Positions 1-10,300 of a stretch of 64,000 nucleotides of DNA are shown here, piece after piece. Position numbers and translations under genes: made by a program. Positions within the stretch are counted from its first letter, which is position 1, and each line of letters starts with the position of its first letter. The notes beneath the pieces are model-generated. The model was not told where the DNA came from. It did not search any database and saw only the letters and a list, made by a program, of their open reading frames with translations. The DNA comes from Flavobacterium sp. ov086 (lineage in GTDB: Bacteria > Bacteroidota > Bacteroidia > Flavobacteriales > Flavobacteriaceae). The stretch spans positions 113,235-177,234 of the forward strand of contig NZ_FZNL01000012.1 of assembly GCF_900187965.1 (NCBI RefSeq), written 5' to 3'.

Positions 1-88
1 TTTGGGTCGACATTTTAATGTTTATTAGTTTGTTTTCCTACAAGACTTTCAAAACCTTGCAGGAGATTAAATCAATGATTTTAAATTG

Positions 89-808
89 TTATTTTGAAGC
101 TAAAGCCACATCAACATCATTTTTCAAATCACCTAAACCATCTTTTTTAAATGCAATTTTTCCTTTTTTATATAAAATCAAAGTAGGGAAGACTTTCACT
201 GTTTTTAAATCAGCGATTACTTGCGGATTATCTTCCAAATCAATTTCTACGATTTTTAAATTATCTCCATATTGTGCCTTGATGGTTTCTAAAACTGGTT
301 TTACTTTTTTGCAGGCGCCACAATATTTAGAACCAATATCAACCAGAACATCATTATTTTCAGAAATGATTTTTTTGTATTCGGCTAAATTTAATTTACT
401 TTTTGAATTGGCAAAAAATGGTTTCCCGCCACCAATCCAATTGGCAATTCCACCTTCTAAAGTATATGCTTCTGAAAAACCGATTTTCAGTAATTCTTTT
501 TCAAGCTGTACACTTCTTCCCGCTCCAATCGAATAGATAAATACGGGTTTTGACTGATCTAATTTAGCAATTTGTTTATTGTAATCGGCTGATTGTGAGT
601 TAAAATTTATAGACCCAATGATATGGTTTAAAGCAAATTCTTCGGGACCTCTGGCATCAATTATCTGCGGATTTTTTTGACTCTGAATTTTCGTGTAAAA
701 AACCTCAAGCGAAACGGTGTTTGATTTTTCATTTTGGGCAAAACCAATTATAGATAAAAACAGTATTAACATTGTAATACTGTTTTTGATTGTTTTATTT
801 TTCTTCAT
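89..808 (-). CDS. Exported rhodanese-thioredoxin fusion protein
   Basis: 239 aa. A hydrophobic N-terminus ending in IIGFAQ looks like a signal peptide, so the protein should act in the periplasm. Residues about 30-130 form a rhodanese domain. The position that normally holds the catalytic Cys (CxxGxRS) is Ser93 in YSIGAGRS, so ordinary sulfurtransferase chemistry is unlikely. Residues about 140-239 form a thioredoxin domain with a CGAC active site (C163, C166) and the expected cis-Pro stretch KVFPTLILYKKG. The start lies 5 bp after the stop of the upstream hydroxylase gene, so the two are co-transcribed. It probably acts as a thiol-disulfide or sulfur-handling protein; the substrate cannot be read from sequence. 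Confidence 0.85.
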   Translation of the reverse strand: MKKNKTIKNSITMLILFLSIIGFAQNEKSNTVSLEVFYTKIQSQKNPQIIDARGPEEFALNHIIGSINFNSQSADYNKQIAKLDQSKPVFIYSIGAGRSVQLEKELLKIGFSEAYTLEGGIANWIGGGKPFFANSKSKLNLAEYKKIISENNDVLVDIGSKYCGACKKVKPVLETIKAQYGDNLKIVEIDLEDNPQVIADLKTVKVFPTLILYKKGKIAFKKDGLGDLKNDVDVALASK

Positions 809-813
809 GATTT

Positions 814-1875
814 TTAAGATTGAGCCTGTTCGTAATAAACCGGACTTGGTGTAACATTCTCTGGTCTTGCTTTTATTGGCAATGATAATACACCTTCGGC
901 AAGCGGACTTCCTTCTTTTTTAGATTTGAATATTGGCCATAAAAACTGAGCATACCATTCTTCTTGTTTGTATGATTTCGTGCCGTATGATTGCGGGAAT
1001 TTACGGGTGATTAACCCGGTTCCGAAGATAACATCCCAAAGGAAAAACATGTTTCCGAAGTTACCTTTAAAGTGCCCAACACCGTCACCACTTGTATCAG
1101 CATGGTGTGCGTGATGTGTTGCCGGAGTTGAGATTAGGCGTTCTAAAACCCATGCAATAGGATGTAAAACTTTGTATTTGTAAAATGGTTTATCCCAAGC
1201 AATACTTGAATGCGCTCCCAAAGTGATAAAACTTTTAATCACTAAAACAAATAATGCCGGTAATCCTAAACCTAAATAAGTTAGTGTTGCTGTTAAGTAA
1301 ATTTGCGAAAAGAAAACAGTATATATAAAGTTTTGTCTTGAAGCCATTGCCATTCCCATGTATGGAGCTGAATGATGTGTTCTATGAAAACGCCATAAAA
1401 ATGGGACTTGATGATGTAAACGGTGGTACCAGTATTGCGTTAAATCATCAGCAATTGCGATAAGGAAAAAACCTCCCCAAAACGGAACCCATGAAAGTGT
1501 GTTAGCAAGATTTGGGATTAAATATGGTAAAGCTGTTAAGCTGAAAAAAGCAATTACCGGTGGTAAAAGCAATTTTGGAGCAAGGAAACAAATGATATCT
1601 ACTTTGCGTTCCTGACCGGTCCATTGATCATCATATAAACCTGCGCCAAATTCGATAATACCCAAAACCAACATAAAAACGGTTAATCCCCAAGTTCTGA
1701 TGTGTTCGAATGCGGGTTTCGAAAATTCTAAAAATGATGGTAATGTAATATGCGATTCTGCTACAACACCATTTGTTAGTTTAAAATAAAGGAAAATTGC
1801 CACTACAGGCAAACTGTAAATAAAAAGACTGATAATTAGATCTCTTGTAAGTTTTTCTCTTTGAACTATTGCCAT
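814..1875 (-). CDS. Sterol desaturase / fatty acid hydroxylase superfamily protein
   Basis: 353 aa integral membrane protein with several hydrophobic segments (about residues 12-32, 63-82, 97-120, 130-145 and 185-220). It carries the histidine boxes of the di-iron hydroxylase family: H151-R-L-H-H155, H164-R-T-H-H168, and a later HHAHH followed by DTSGDG. Family members use O2 and a di-iron centre to hydroxylate or desaturate lipids. The substrate here is unknown. It sits between a 39-residue membrane peptide (7 nt upstream stop) and the rhodanese-thioredoxin gene (5 bp downstream), which suggests one operon. Confidence 0.88.
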   Translation of the reverse strand: MAIVQREKLTRDLIISLFIYSLPVVAIFLYFKLTNGVVAESHITLPSFLEFSKPAFEHIRTWGLTVFMLVLGIIEFGAGLYDDQWTGQERKVDIICFLAPKLLLPPVIAFFSLTALPYLIPNLANTLSWVPFWGGFFLIAIADDLTQYWYHRLHHQVPFLWRFHRTHHSAPYMGMAMASRQNFIYTVFFSQIYLTATLTYLGLGLPALFVLVIKSFITLGAHSSIAWDKPFYKYKVLHPIAWVLERLISTPATHHAHHADTSGDGVGHFKGNFGNMFFLWDVIFGTGLITRKFPQSYGTKSYKQEEWYAQFLWPIFKSKKEGSPLAEGVLSLPIKARPENVTPSPVYYEQAQS

Positions 1876-1881
1876 GATTTC

Positions 1882-2001
1882 TTATTTTAAAAATTGATTA
1901 ATTAATGCTAAACCTCCCGCTAATATGACTAGCGGAACTAAAAAAACGATCGCTCCCACGATGATTTTTTTTCCTATAATTTCATAGTCTACTCTTTTCA
2001 T
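1882..2001 (-). CDS. 39-residue single-pass membrane peptide
   Basis: A short ORF reads MKRVDYEIIGKK, then a hydrophobic stretch of about 20 residues (IIVGAIVFLVPLVILAGGLA), then a polar tail ending NQFLK and TAA. The charge pattern (K/R-rich N-terminus, one helix) is that of a single-pass inner-membrane peptide. Its stop lies 6 nt before the ATG of the hydroxylase gene, so it would be the first gene of that operon. A possible partner subunit or stabiliser of the hydroxylase is an inference. I recognise no family. Confidence 0.6.
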   Translation of the reverse strand: MKRVDYEIIGKKIIVGAIVFLVPLVILAGGLALINQFLK

Positions 2002-2286
2002 CTTAATGTATATTATATGGTTGTATGTTTTTTAAAACTCTTTTAAGTTATTTTAAGTCGTAAATTTAAAAATAAAACTATTAATTCTATAAAATTAGTA
2101 GAATTTAATTTAATATTATTGTAGAATTTTGTTACAATAGTTTACAGTTTTTATTTTTGAATTTAAGATCCGAGCTATTAAGAACACTTTTGGCGCTTGT
2201 ATAATAGCCCGAAAACTTTTATTTATTTTTCTTGTGAACACGTCGTTTTTAAAACGTGCTGCCAATCGAGAAGGTTGAAAACTTTC
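2002..2286. other. Intergenic region between sulfatase gene and hydroxylase operon
   Basis: 285 bp. It must contain the end of the sulfatase operon and the promoter of the membrane peptide/hydroxylase operon, both on the minus strand. A minus-strand TAAATTTA near 2060 resembles a weak -7 box (consensus TAnnTTTG). Imperfect palindromes occur around 2238-2260 (ACGT...ACGT arms) and 2266-2284. No clear U-tract terminator and no further ORF were seen. Confidence 0.4.
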
Positions 2287-4212
2287 TTAGTTAGAACTTC
2301 CCGCACTTCCTGGTTTTGATACTTGTTTTATCAAATCCTGAAGCGTTTTTCCTTTGTCGGCTCCGGTATTGTGTATCCTTCTGTTGTATACATCTTGCCA
2401 GTCGATAAGCGGATAAACGTTGTTTTCTTTGGCTTGTTCGTCAAATACTTTTTTAAGTTCTGCTAATTTTTCAGGGTATTTTTTTGCCAGATTATTGCGT
2501 TCGTTAAAGTCTTCGTTTAGATTATATAGTTCCCAAACATCTGTATCAAAATTACTTTCAACAGGTTTTTCATTTTTACCCAATGCTTTTTTTACAGCAA
2601 ATGCATCCGGTAAATGTGCAGCTCCGGCTTTCCAGCCATCTTTATAAATCGCTCTGTTTCCAAAAATATAGTAGTATTGAACTTTGTGTAAAGATTCCGC
2701 TTTAGCGTCATTCAATGAAGCGTATAATGACGAACCCTGAATAATATCCTGTTTCACATTTTTGATATATTCCGGCGCTTTAATTCCTGCAATATCCAAA
2801 GTTGTAGGCAATAAATCTGTTACATGGCTGTATTGATTTCTAATTCCGCCTTTTTCTTTAATTCCTTTTGGATAAAAAACAATCAGCGGGTTGTGTGTTC
2901 CTCCTTCGGATTGTGCATCTTGTTTCCAGTTTTTAAAAGGTACATTTGTTGCCTGTGCCCATCCTAACGGATAATTGGTATTCAGCCCTTTTGGGGTTCC
3001 AATTTCGTCAATATTCGCTAAGTTTTTCTTTAGGTTTTCGTCGTCAGAAGTTCCTTGAGAGAATAAACTTTGATTAATTGTTCCTTCAGTAGTTCCTTCT
3101 TTACTGGCACCGTTGTCTCCAATTGCTACAAAAATTACAGTATTATCCAATTGATTTGTTTCTTTTAGATAATTTACAACTCTTCCCACTTCGTAATCTG
3201 TATAGGTCAGGAATCCTGCGTAAACTTCCATAAAGCGTGCATATACTTTCTTTTGATCCGGAGTTAGTTTTTTCCAATCTGTAATTAATGGGTTACGTTC
3301 CGGTAATACGGCATTGGCGGGAATTACACCTAATTTCTTTTGGTTTGCAATTACTTTTTCGCGGTAAGCATCCCAACCTTCATCAAATTTTCCTTTGTAT
3401 GGATCGCTCCATTTTGTGGCTACCTGATGTGGTGCATGCGCTGCTCCTGGTGCATAGTACAAAAAGAATGGTTTTCCAGGCGCTGCTTTTTGCTGTCTTT
3501 GAATGTAACTAATCGCTTTGTCTGTAATAAGTTCATTCAAATGTCTTCCGTCTGGTTTTATATGTACCTGATCTTCTACTAAATCAGGATTGTATTGATC
3601 TGTTTGTGATCCTAAGAAACCATAGAAATGATCAAATCCTTTTCCGGTTGGCCATCTGTCAAATGGTCCTGCATCTGTGGCATCTTCGTCTGGAGTTACG
3701 CCATATTTACCAACTGCAAAAGTGTTATAACCATTATCACGCAAAATCTCTGCAATTGTTCCTTTATCTGATGGAATTTTTCCGTCCCAACCAGGGAAAC
3801 CTGCTGATAAAATAGTATGCGAAAATCCGCTTACATGTACTCTTCCTGAATTTCTTCCGGTTAATAATGCAGCTCGGGTAGGAGCACAAATAGCGGTGGT
3901 ATGAAAATTAGTATAACGCAAACCATTGTTGGCTAAAGCGTCAAAAGTTGGTGTTTCGATCAAACCTCCAAAAGCACTTGAAGCGCCAAATCCTACATCA
4001 TCCAACAGAATCCAGACAACATTTGGTGCACCGGCCGGAGCTTTTACCGGCTCTGGCCAATACTCTTTAGAATCGGCTAATGTTTTACCGATTACACCTT
4101 TAAATTCTTCTTGCTTTTCTTGTGCAAAACCAAATTGTGCAACAAGTAATGCAGTAATCAAAAGCCCTTTATTAGCGCTTTTGATTTTACCATTGTATTT
4201 GAAATTTTTCAT
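2287..4212 (-). CDS. Secreted sulfatase (arylsulfatase family), 641 aa
   Basis: A signal peptide precedes FGFAQ. The N-terminal metal site is DD71-72 in ILLDDVGFG. The formylglycine motif is C109-A-P-T-R followed by AALLTGR, so the active-site Cys needs oxidation by a maturation enzyme that is not encoded in this window. Later features are GKYGVTPD and GDNGAS, the usual metal/substrate loops. The family removes sulfate from esters, here presumably periplasmic substrates imported through the adjacent SusC/D pair. It is the last gene of the susC-susD-sulfatase-sulfatase operon, 79 bp after the previous gene. Confidence 0.92.
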   Translation of the reverse strand: MKNFKYNGKIKSANKGLLITALLVAQFGFAQEKQEEFKGVIGKTLADSKEYWPEPVKAPAGAPNVVWILLDDVGFGASSAFGGLIETPTFDALANNGLRYTNFHTTAICAPTRAALLTGRNSGRVHVSGFSHTILSAGFPGWDGKIPSDKGTIAEILRDNGYNTFAVGKYGVTPDEDATDAGPFDRWPTGKGFDHFYGFLGSQTDQYNPDLVEDQVHIKPDGRHLNELITDKAISYIQRQQKAAPGKPFFLYYAPGAAHAPHQVATKWSDPYKGKFDEGWDAYREKVIANQKKLGVIPANAVLPERNPLITDWKKLTPDQKKVYARFMEVYAGFLTYTDYEVGRVVNYLKETNQLDNTVIFVAIGDNGASKEGTTEGTINQSLFSQGTSDDENLKKNLANIDEIGTPKGLNTNYPLGWAQATNVPFKNWKQDAQSEGGTHNPLIVFYPKGIKEKGGIRNQYSHVTDLLPTTLDIAGIKAPEYIKNVKQDIIQGSSLYASLNDAKAESLHKVQYYYIFGNRAIYKDGWKAGAAHLPDAFAVKKALGKNEKPVESNFDTDVWELYNLNEDFNERNNLAKKYPEKLAELKKVFDEQAKENNVYPLIDWQDVYNRRIHNTGADKGKTLQDLIKQVSKPGSAGSSN

Positions 4213-4291
4213 AATTATTATTTTTTTATTATCATTAGTTATAGAATTTCTGCAATAAATATTAGATTAAACTTGTTTACTTAACTGTATA

Positions 4292-5860
4292 CTATTTTAT
4301 CTTATTCCAATCTTCAATACCTACTTTTGTTGACCATTGCTGATGTAATTCAATCAGCGATTGTAGCAATTTTGGTTCTAATTTTGCCAGATTTTTTGTT
4401 TCTGTTCGGTCTGTAGCAAGATTGTACAATTCCCAAGGCTGATTGTTTTCGGCTACAGCCTTCCATTGCCCTTTTCGTACTGCTTTACTGCCTTCATGCT
4501 CCCAAAACAAAGCTTCATGTGCATCAGATTGTTGTCCTTCAAATTCCTTTTTCAAGCTAATACCTTCTAAGGGTGTTAGCTTTTTTTCTTGAAAAGAATC
4601 CGGATATTGAAAACCGGCATACTCGAGGAAAGTTGGAAAAATATCAATCAAATGACTTACTCTGTTACTTACTGTTCCTGCCTTAATATGCTTTGGATAA
4701 TAGGCAATAAACGGGGAAGCAATACCGCCTTCGTGGGTGTTCTTTTTGAATAATTGAAAAGGCGTGTTGCTCACATTTCCCCACGGACTTTCGTAACTAT
4801 CAATCGAAGCAACTGAACCTGGTGTTCCATTTTTTTGTGTAACATAATTCCAGTTTTTCACATCATCAACACTTCCACCATTATCCGAAAGAAAAAGAAT
4901 AAGTGTATTATCTTCTTCCCCCAAAGCCTTTACTTTCTGCAGGATTTCTCCAATTCCGGCATCCATTCGGTCGATCATCGCGGCATAAATTGCCATTCGG
5001 GTATCCCATTTGTCTTTTTCTTCGGCACTTAGTTTTTCCCAATCCGGCACTTTTTCAAACCGATTTGATAAGTCCCAGTTTTTATTAATAATTCCTTGTT
5101 CTTTTAATTTTTTAAAACGGCTTGCTCTCAATTTATCCCAGCCTTCTAAGTATTTGCCTTTGTATTTTGCAATATCTTCGGGCAATGCCTGAATGGGCCA
5201 ATGCGGTGCATTATAAGCCACATAAAGGAAAAAAGGCTTTTGCTGATTTCTTTGTTTTTCTAAAGAACGAAGCGCAAAATTGGTAATTTCCTGAGTCAGA
5301 TAAGTTGAAGTATCCGTGCGAATAATTTCTTTATCTCTTTTCAAAAAAGTAATTTTTCTACCGTCGTTATACAAAGGTTCCGAGTTGAAATAACTGCTTC
5401 CATTGTTTTGTAAAGTAAAAGAATCATCAAACCCTCTATTAACCGCCAAAGCTGATGGTACTAAACCAACGTGCCATTTTCCGGAAACAATAGTATTGTA
5501 TCCTGCCTGTTTGAGTGCTTGCGCAATTGTGATACAATGCTCGTTTAAATATCCCTGATAGGCTGGAAATCCTTTGTCTTGCACCATATCACCAACGCCT
5601 GCCTGATGCGGATACAAACCAGTGAGCAATGAAGCCCGAGAAGGACAGCAGCGCCCTGCATTGTAAAATTGCTTTAGAATAAGCCCGTTTTTAGCGAGCT
5701 TATCTAAGTTTGGAGTTTTAATTTCTGAACCAAAAGCACCAATATCTGAGAAACCTAAATCATCCGCCAAAATGACGATAATGTTAGGTTGTTTTTTCTG
5801 TGCAAATAGCTGAGATTGTACAACAACCAGTAGGGCAATAATGAGCAGTTTTTTAATCAT
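4292..5860 (-). CDS. Secreted sulfatase (arylsulfatase family), 522 aa
   Basis: A signal peptide ends near QLFAQ. DD33-34 in ILADDLGF forms the N-terminal metal site, and the formylglycine motif is C71-C-P-S-R followed by ASLLTGLYPHQ. GKWHVG and LSDNGG match conserved sulfatase loops. The length is usual for the family and the sequence differs clearly from the 641-aa neighbour, so the two probably attack different sulfate esters. The start follows susD by 27 bp. The maturase must be encoded elsewhere. Confidence 0.93.
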   Translation of the reverse strand: MIKKLLIIALLVVVQSQLFAQKKQPNIIVILADDLGFSDIGAFGSEIKTPNLDKLAKNGLILKQFYNAGRCCPSRASLLTGLYPHQAGVGDMVQDKGFPAYQGYLNEHCITIAQALKQAGYNTIVSGKWHVGLVPSALAVNRGFDDSFTLQNNGSSYFNSEPLYNDGRKITFLKRDKEIIRTDTSTYLTQEITNFALRSLEKQRNQQKPFFLYVAYNAPHWPIQALPEDIAKYKGKYLEGWDKLRASRFKKLKEQGIINKNWDLSNRFEKVPDWEKLSAEEKDKWDTRMAIYAAMIDRMDAGIGEILQKVKALGEEDNTLILFLSDNGGSVDDVKNWNYVTQKNGTPGSVASIDSYESPWGNVSNTPFQLFKKNTHEGGIASPFIAYYPKHIKAGTVSNRVSHLIDIFPTFLEYAGFQYPDSFQEKKLTPLEGISLKKEFEGQQSDAHEALFWEHEGSKAVRKGQWKAVAENNQPWELYNLATDRTETKNLAKLEPKLLQSLIELHQQWSTKVGIEDWNKIK

Positions 5861-5887
5861 TTTATTTACTTGTATGTAAGCTTTTTA

Positions 5888-7360
5888 TTAATAGCCAGGA
5901 TTCTGTGGTAAGCCGTCCGGGTTAATATTTCTTTCGCTTTGCGGAATCGGATACAGGTTATTTCTTTCTGAAACCGAATTCTTAGCAGTTACTTTTTTTA
6001 CTTCGGTAACAAGAGTTCCCCAACGTACCAAGTCAAACCAGCGTTGTCCTTCCTGAACAAACTCTTTTTTGCGTTCTTCCTGAATGGCAGCTCTGAAAGT
6101 TGTTTGCGTTAATCCTACCAAATCTATTGTTGGATCTGGAGTATTGATTGGTTTTGCAAAAGCTCTTCTTCTTACCTGATTAATCAATTCATAAGCTTCC
6201 GGTGTTTGTGCTCCCTGCTCATTTATCGCTTCCGCCAAAGACAATAAAATATCAGCATAGCGAATTACAGGAAAATTAATTGCCACATTTCCTGGAGTAG
6301 CGAGGTTAGTTAAATCAAGATATTTTTTAAAGATTGGCTTCGGAAAAGTATAAAGCGTTCCAGTTGTTGGGTTAAGTAATTGTTTGGCATAACTTACGTC
6401 CCTTCTTGTATCTCCTGCGGCATATATATCATAGAATAAAGCAACATCAGAGATAATATCTGCCGGTTCTGTAGCTGTAAATCCTGTAAAAGATGTTCCT
6501 TGAAAAGTACTTCCGCTTGATCCGTTTCCGGCTTGATTTGGCTCAAACTGAACAGAGAAAATATGTTCTTTTCCATTCTTTTTTGTTTTAGTGAAAATGT
6601 CCTGAAAATTTTCAAAAAGAGCATAACCATAACCTCCATTAATAACTTCACGAGCCTTCAGAATTGCATTTGGCCAATCTTTTCTTGTTAGATATACTTT
6701 AGCTAAAATGGCTTTTGCAGCTCCCGAAGTTGCACGTCCGGTATCAGTTGCAGGATACGTAGCAGGAAGGTTTTCGGCATCTTTCAAATCCGAAATTATT
6801 TGTGCGTAAACTTCGTCTACAGTGGCTCTTTTTGTTTTTAAACTTTCTAATTGAATAGAAGTTGGCTCGTGCAAAACAATTGGAACTCCTCCCCAAAGAC
6901 GAACGGCTTGGAAGTATAATAATGCCCTGATGAATTTTGATTCATTAATCAATCTTGTTTTTATAACATCGTTTCCGGTTACTTTAGGAACATTGTCGAT
7001 TGAGACATTGGCTCTGTTTATACCGTTGTAAATTTGGCGCCAAGCAACCTGAACACGATCATTAGTCGCATCATGCGTCAAACTGCTCATTGCTCTTACC
7101 TGAGGATTCGTTGCCGAAACTCCCGCTGCTGCATAATCAGATCCCATATCAGTAAGGAAATATAGATTTCGTCCAAATAAACTTTGCTCTCCCGGATCTA
7201 AACTCAGCGAAGCATAAACAGCATTTACACTTGCAATTGCGTCATCCTGCGTGTTGAAGAATTTATCTTCGGTTACAAAAGAGGTTGGTGTTACCTCCAG
7301 ATCAGTGCACGATGCAAATAAACCGGCACTTAGTATGATTGTTATTATAATCTTTTTCAT
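5888..7360 (-). CDS. RagB/SusD family outer-membrane lipoprotein
   Basis: 490 aa. The lipobox is FASC with Cys at about residue 18 (MKKIIITIILSAGLFASC). The N-terminal TPR-like SusD region (LEVTPTSFVTEDKFFNTQDDAIASV split over the family pattern) and the C-terminal RYADILLSLAEA and RRRAF elements are typical of RagB/SusD. It binds substrate at the cell surface as the lid of the SusC transporter encoded 17 bp upstream. Genomic pairing with two sulfatases suggests a sulfated organic ligand. Confidence 0.95.
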   Translation of the reverse strand: MKKIIITIILSAGLFASCTDLEVTPTSFVTEDKFFNTQDDAIASVNAVYASLSLDPGEQSLFGRNLYFLTDMGSDYAAAGVSATNPQVRAMSSLTHDATNDRVQVAWRQIYNGINRANVSIDNVPKVTGNDVIKTRLINESKFIRALLYFQAVRLWGGVPIVLHEPTSIQLESLKTKRATVDEVYAQIISDLKDAENLPATYPATDTGRATSGAAKAILAKVYLTRKDWPNAILKAREVINGGYGYALFENFQDIFTKTKKNGKEHIFSVQFEPNQAGNGSSGSTFQGTSFTGFTATEPADIISDVALFYDIYAAGDTRRDVSYAKQLLNPTTGTLYTFPKPIFKKYLDLTNLATPGNVAINFPVIRYADILLSLAEAINEQGAQTPEAYELINQVRRRAFAKPINTPDPTIDLVGLTQTTFRAAIQEERKKEFVQEGQRWFDLVRWGTLVTEVKKVTAKNSVSERNNLYPIPQSERNINPDGLPQNPGY

Positions 7361-7377
7361 TGTGTATATTTTTTTAC

Positions 7378-10300
7378 TTAGAAAGTTACGTTCAAGCCCG
7401 AAATGAATGTTCTGGAATTTGGATAAGAACCAAAGTCAATTCCCGGATATAAGTTGTTTTGTTCATAAGAGCTCACCTCTGGATCAAAGCCTGTATATTT
7501 TGTCCATGTAATCAGGTTTTCTGCTGATACATAGAATTTGATACTTTTTGTTCCTAGTTTAGACGAAAGACTTTTAGGCAGCGTATAACCAAGAGTGATT
7601 AGCTTTAATCTCAGGAAAGAAGCATCTTCGACGTAACGCTCAGAAACGATTCCTAAAGGAGAACTTGAGGCTCTTGGGATTTCATTGCTTGGATTTGTTG
7701 GTGTCCAGCGATCATTAAGCGTTGACGCAGCATTTGTACCAAGTGTAGAAATTTCTAATTGCTGATTTAGGGCATTAAATACTTTTCCGCCATAAGATCC
7801 CTGGAAAGAAAAATTAAGATCAAAATCATGGTAAGAAATTGTGTTGCTGAAACTTCCAACAAATTTTGGCTGAGAGCTTCCCAGATTTCCTTTGTCAAGT
7901 GCTGTAATTACACCATCTCCGTTAGTATCAACATATTTTCTGTCCCCAACTTTAGTATTGGCAAGACTGTTTATTTTTGGTTGTGTGTTAACTTCTTCCT
8001 GAGTCTGGAAAATACCTGCGGTTCTGTATCCCCAGAAAGTTCCCAAAGGCAATCCTACTTTTACAGTTACGGGTTGTTGCTGTAATAATGAACCATTTGG
8101 AACTACCGGAAAAAATTGATTAACACCGTTTCCTATAGAAACTACTTTGTTTTTATTGGCAGAGAAAACAAAGTTAGAATTCCATGAAAAGTTTTCTGTT
8201 TTGATGTTTTCAGTAATCAAACCAATTTCGATCCCTTTATTTTCAACACCTCCAATGTTTTGAAGCACTGTAGCATATCCAGAAGTCAACGGAATTGGAA
8301 CATTGATTAACAAATCTTTTGTTTTTTTGTAATACACATCAAAAACAAAATTGATTTTTCGATCTAATAAGGATAAGTCTAAACCAATATTATATTGATT
8401 GGTTTTTTCCCATTTCAAATCAGGATTTGCCAATCGGGTAGGAGCCAATCCGGTTTGTAAAGTTCCTCCAAAGGCATAGTTTACAGAACCCATTTGAGCA
8501 AGAGAAAGGTAATTTCCAATTTCCTGATTTCCGGTTGTTCCTGCGGTAATTCTAAGTTTTGCTTCGGTTACACCTTTAATGTGGTTTGCAAATTCTTCAT
8601 CGGTAATATTCCACGAGAAACCTGCTGACGGGAAATACCCCCAAAGCGACTCAGATCCAAATCTTGACGAACCATCGGCGCGTGTTGATACTATAAAATT
8701 GTATTTTCCTTTATAAGAATAATTTACTCTGGCCAACCATGATTTCAAAACACTTTCGAATGCATCACTATAAGGTTTCACCGGAACACCATCTTGCAAA
8801 GCATTGTAGGTATTAGAATCATTAACAAATGTTTGAGCACCTGCATTAACAACTTCACCTTGAGTGTACTGAAGGGTATATCCACCCAAAGCCGAGAATT
8901 TATGGTTTTCACCAAAGTTGGTATTGTAGTTCAACGTATTTTCATTCAATACAGAACTCACTAATCTGTCTCCAACAGAAGCCAGACCTTTTGTTCCCGC
9001 ACCATTTGTGGTATTTGCCGGAGCATAATAATTTTGTTTGGTATTGATTACATCACCGCTAACGGCAATTTTGGCAACCAGTTTTTTAGTGATTTTGTAT
9101 TCTCCAAATAAACTCGTCAGGATTCTATTGATTTTAGTTTCATTGGTTGTGTTTTCCAAATCATTAATTGGGTTGGAAATATAGCCATTAACCGATGTTG
9201 CGTAAGGATTGTTTGTTACATTATAACTTCCGTCAGCATTTTTAATAGGTACTACCGGAGCCATTAATAAAGCTGTAACAATAGGATTTGGCTGTCTGCC
9301 GGAACTTCCTCCGCCATTTGTTCCAATTCCGTTTGATATTGAATTACTGTAATTGGCATTTACACCAAATTTAAAAGCCTGTGAATAGTTTCTTTCATAA
9401 TTGGCACGAAGCGAAATACGTTTAAAATCTGATCCAATCACAACACCTTCCTGGTCAAAATATCCTGCCGAAACGGCATATCTTGAACGATCGTCTCCAC
9501 CGGAGAATGTTAGTTGATGATTTTGAACCGGTGCTCCGGTTCTAAAAAGTGCATCCTGCCAGTTATAATTTTCAGAAGTTTTAAAAGCCTCAATTTGAGC
9601 CGGAGTAAACGAAGGTGCCTGACCAATGCTTGCCTGAACATCATTACGTAAACTAGCCCATTGCGAAGCATTCATGATATCCAGTTTTTTTGAAACTGAT
9701 TGCACTCCAAAATAGCCTTGGTACGAAATATTATCCTGTCCTTTAGTTCCTTTTTTAGTCGTAATAAGAACAACACCATTTGCACCACGAGAACCATAAA
9801 TTGCAGTTGCAGAAGCATCTTTCAAAACTTCAATAGATTCAATATCACCGGGATTTATCGTCGATAAAACATTGACAGTCGCACCTGCAAAAGAAACTCC
9901 CGCAGTACTATTGCTATTGTCATTATAAATTAAAACTCCATCAACAACATACAACGGTTCGTTACCTGCCGTAATAGAGTTTCCGCCTCGAATACGTACA
10001 CTTGACGAAGCTCCCGGACGTCCGGAACTTTGTGTAACTACCACTCCGGGAATAGCACCACGCAGCAGATTATCTGCAGATGAGGTAACTTGCGATAAAT
10101 TAGCTTTTGGAACCGATGCTACAGAGCCTGTAATATCTTTTCTTTTTTGAGAGCCATAACCCACAACTACTAATTCGTCCAGTTCTTGACGTTCTTCTTT
10201 TAAGTTGATCGTAACAGGATTTTTGTCAACGATTATTTCGGTTTTTTTATATCCAATATAAGTTACTATTAAAGTGTAAGGAAATTTTTGACCTGTTTGA

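Noticed and set aside
1..88. Possible start of a minus-strand gene at 13 (ATG reading off the edge) and an imperfect palindrome at 39-65
   Set aside because: Only four codons are visible, too few to call a gene. The palindrome CCTACAAG...CTTGCAGG has three mismatches and may be a dispersed repeat or part of a terminator.
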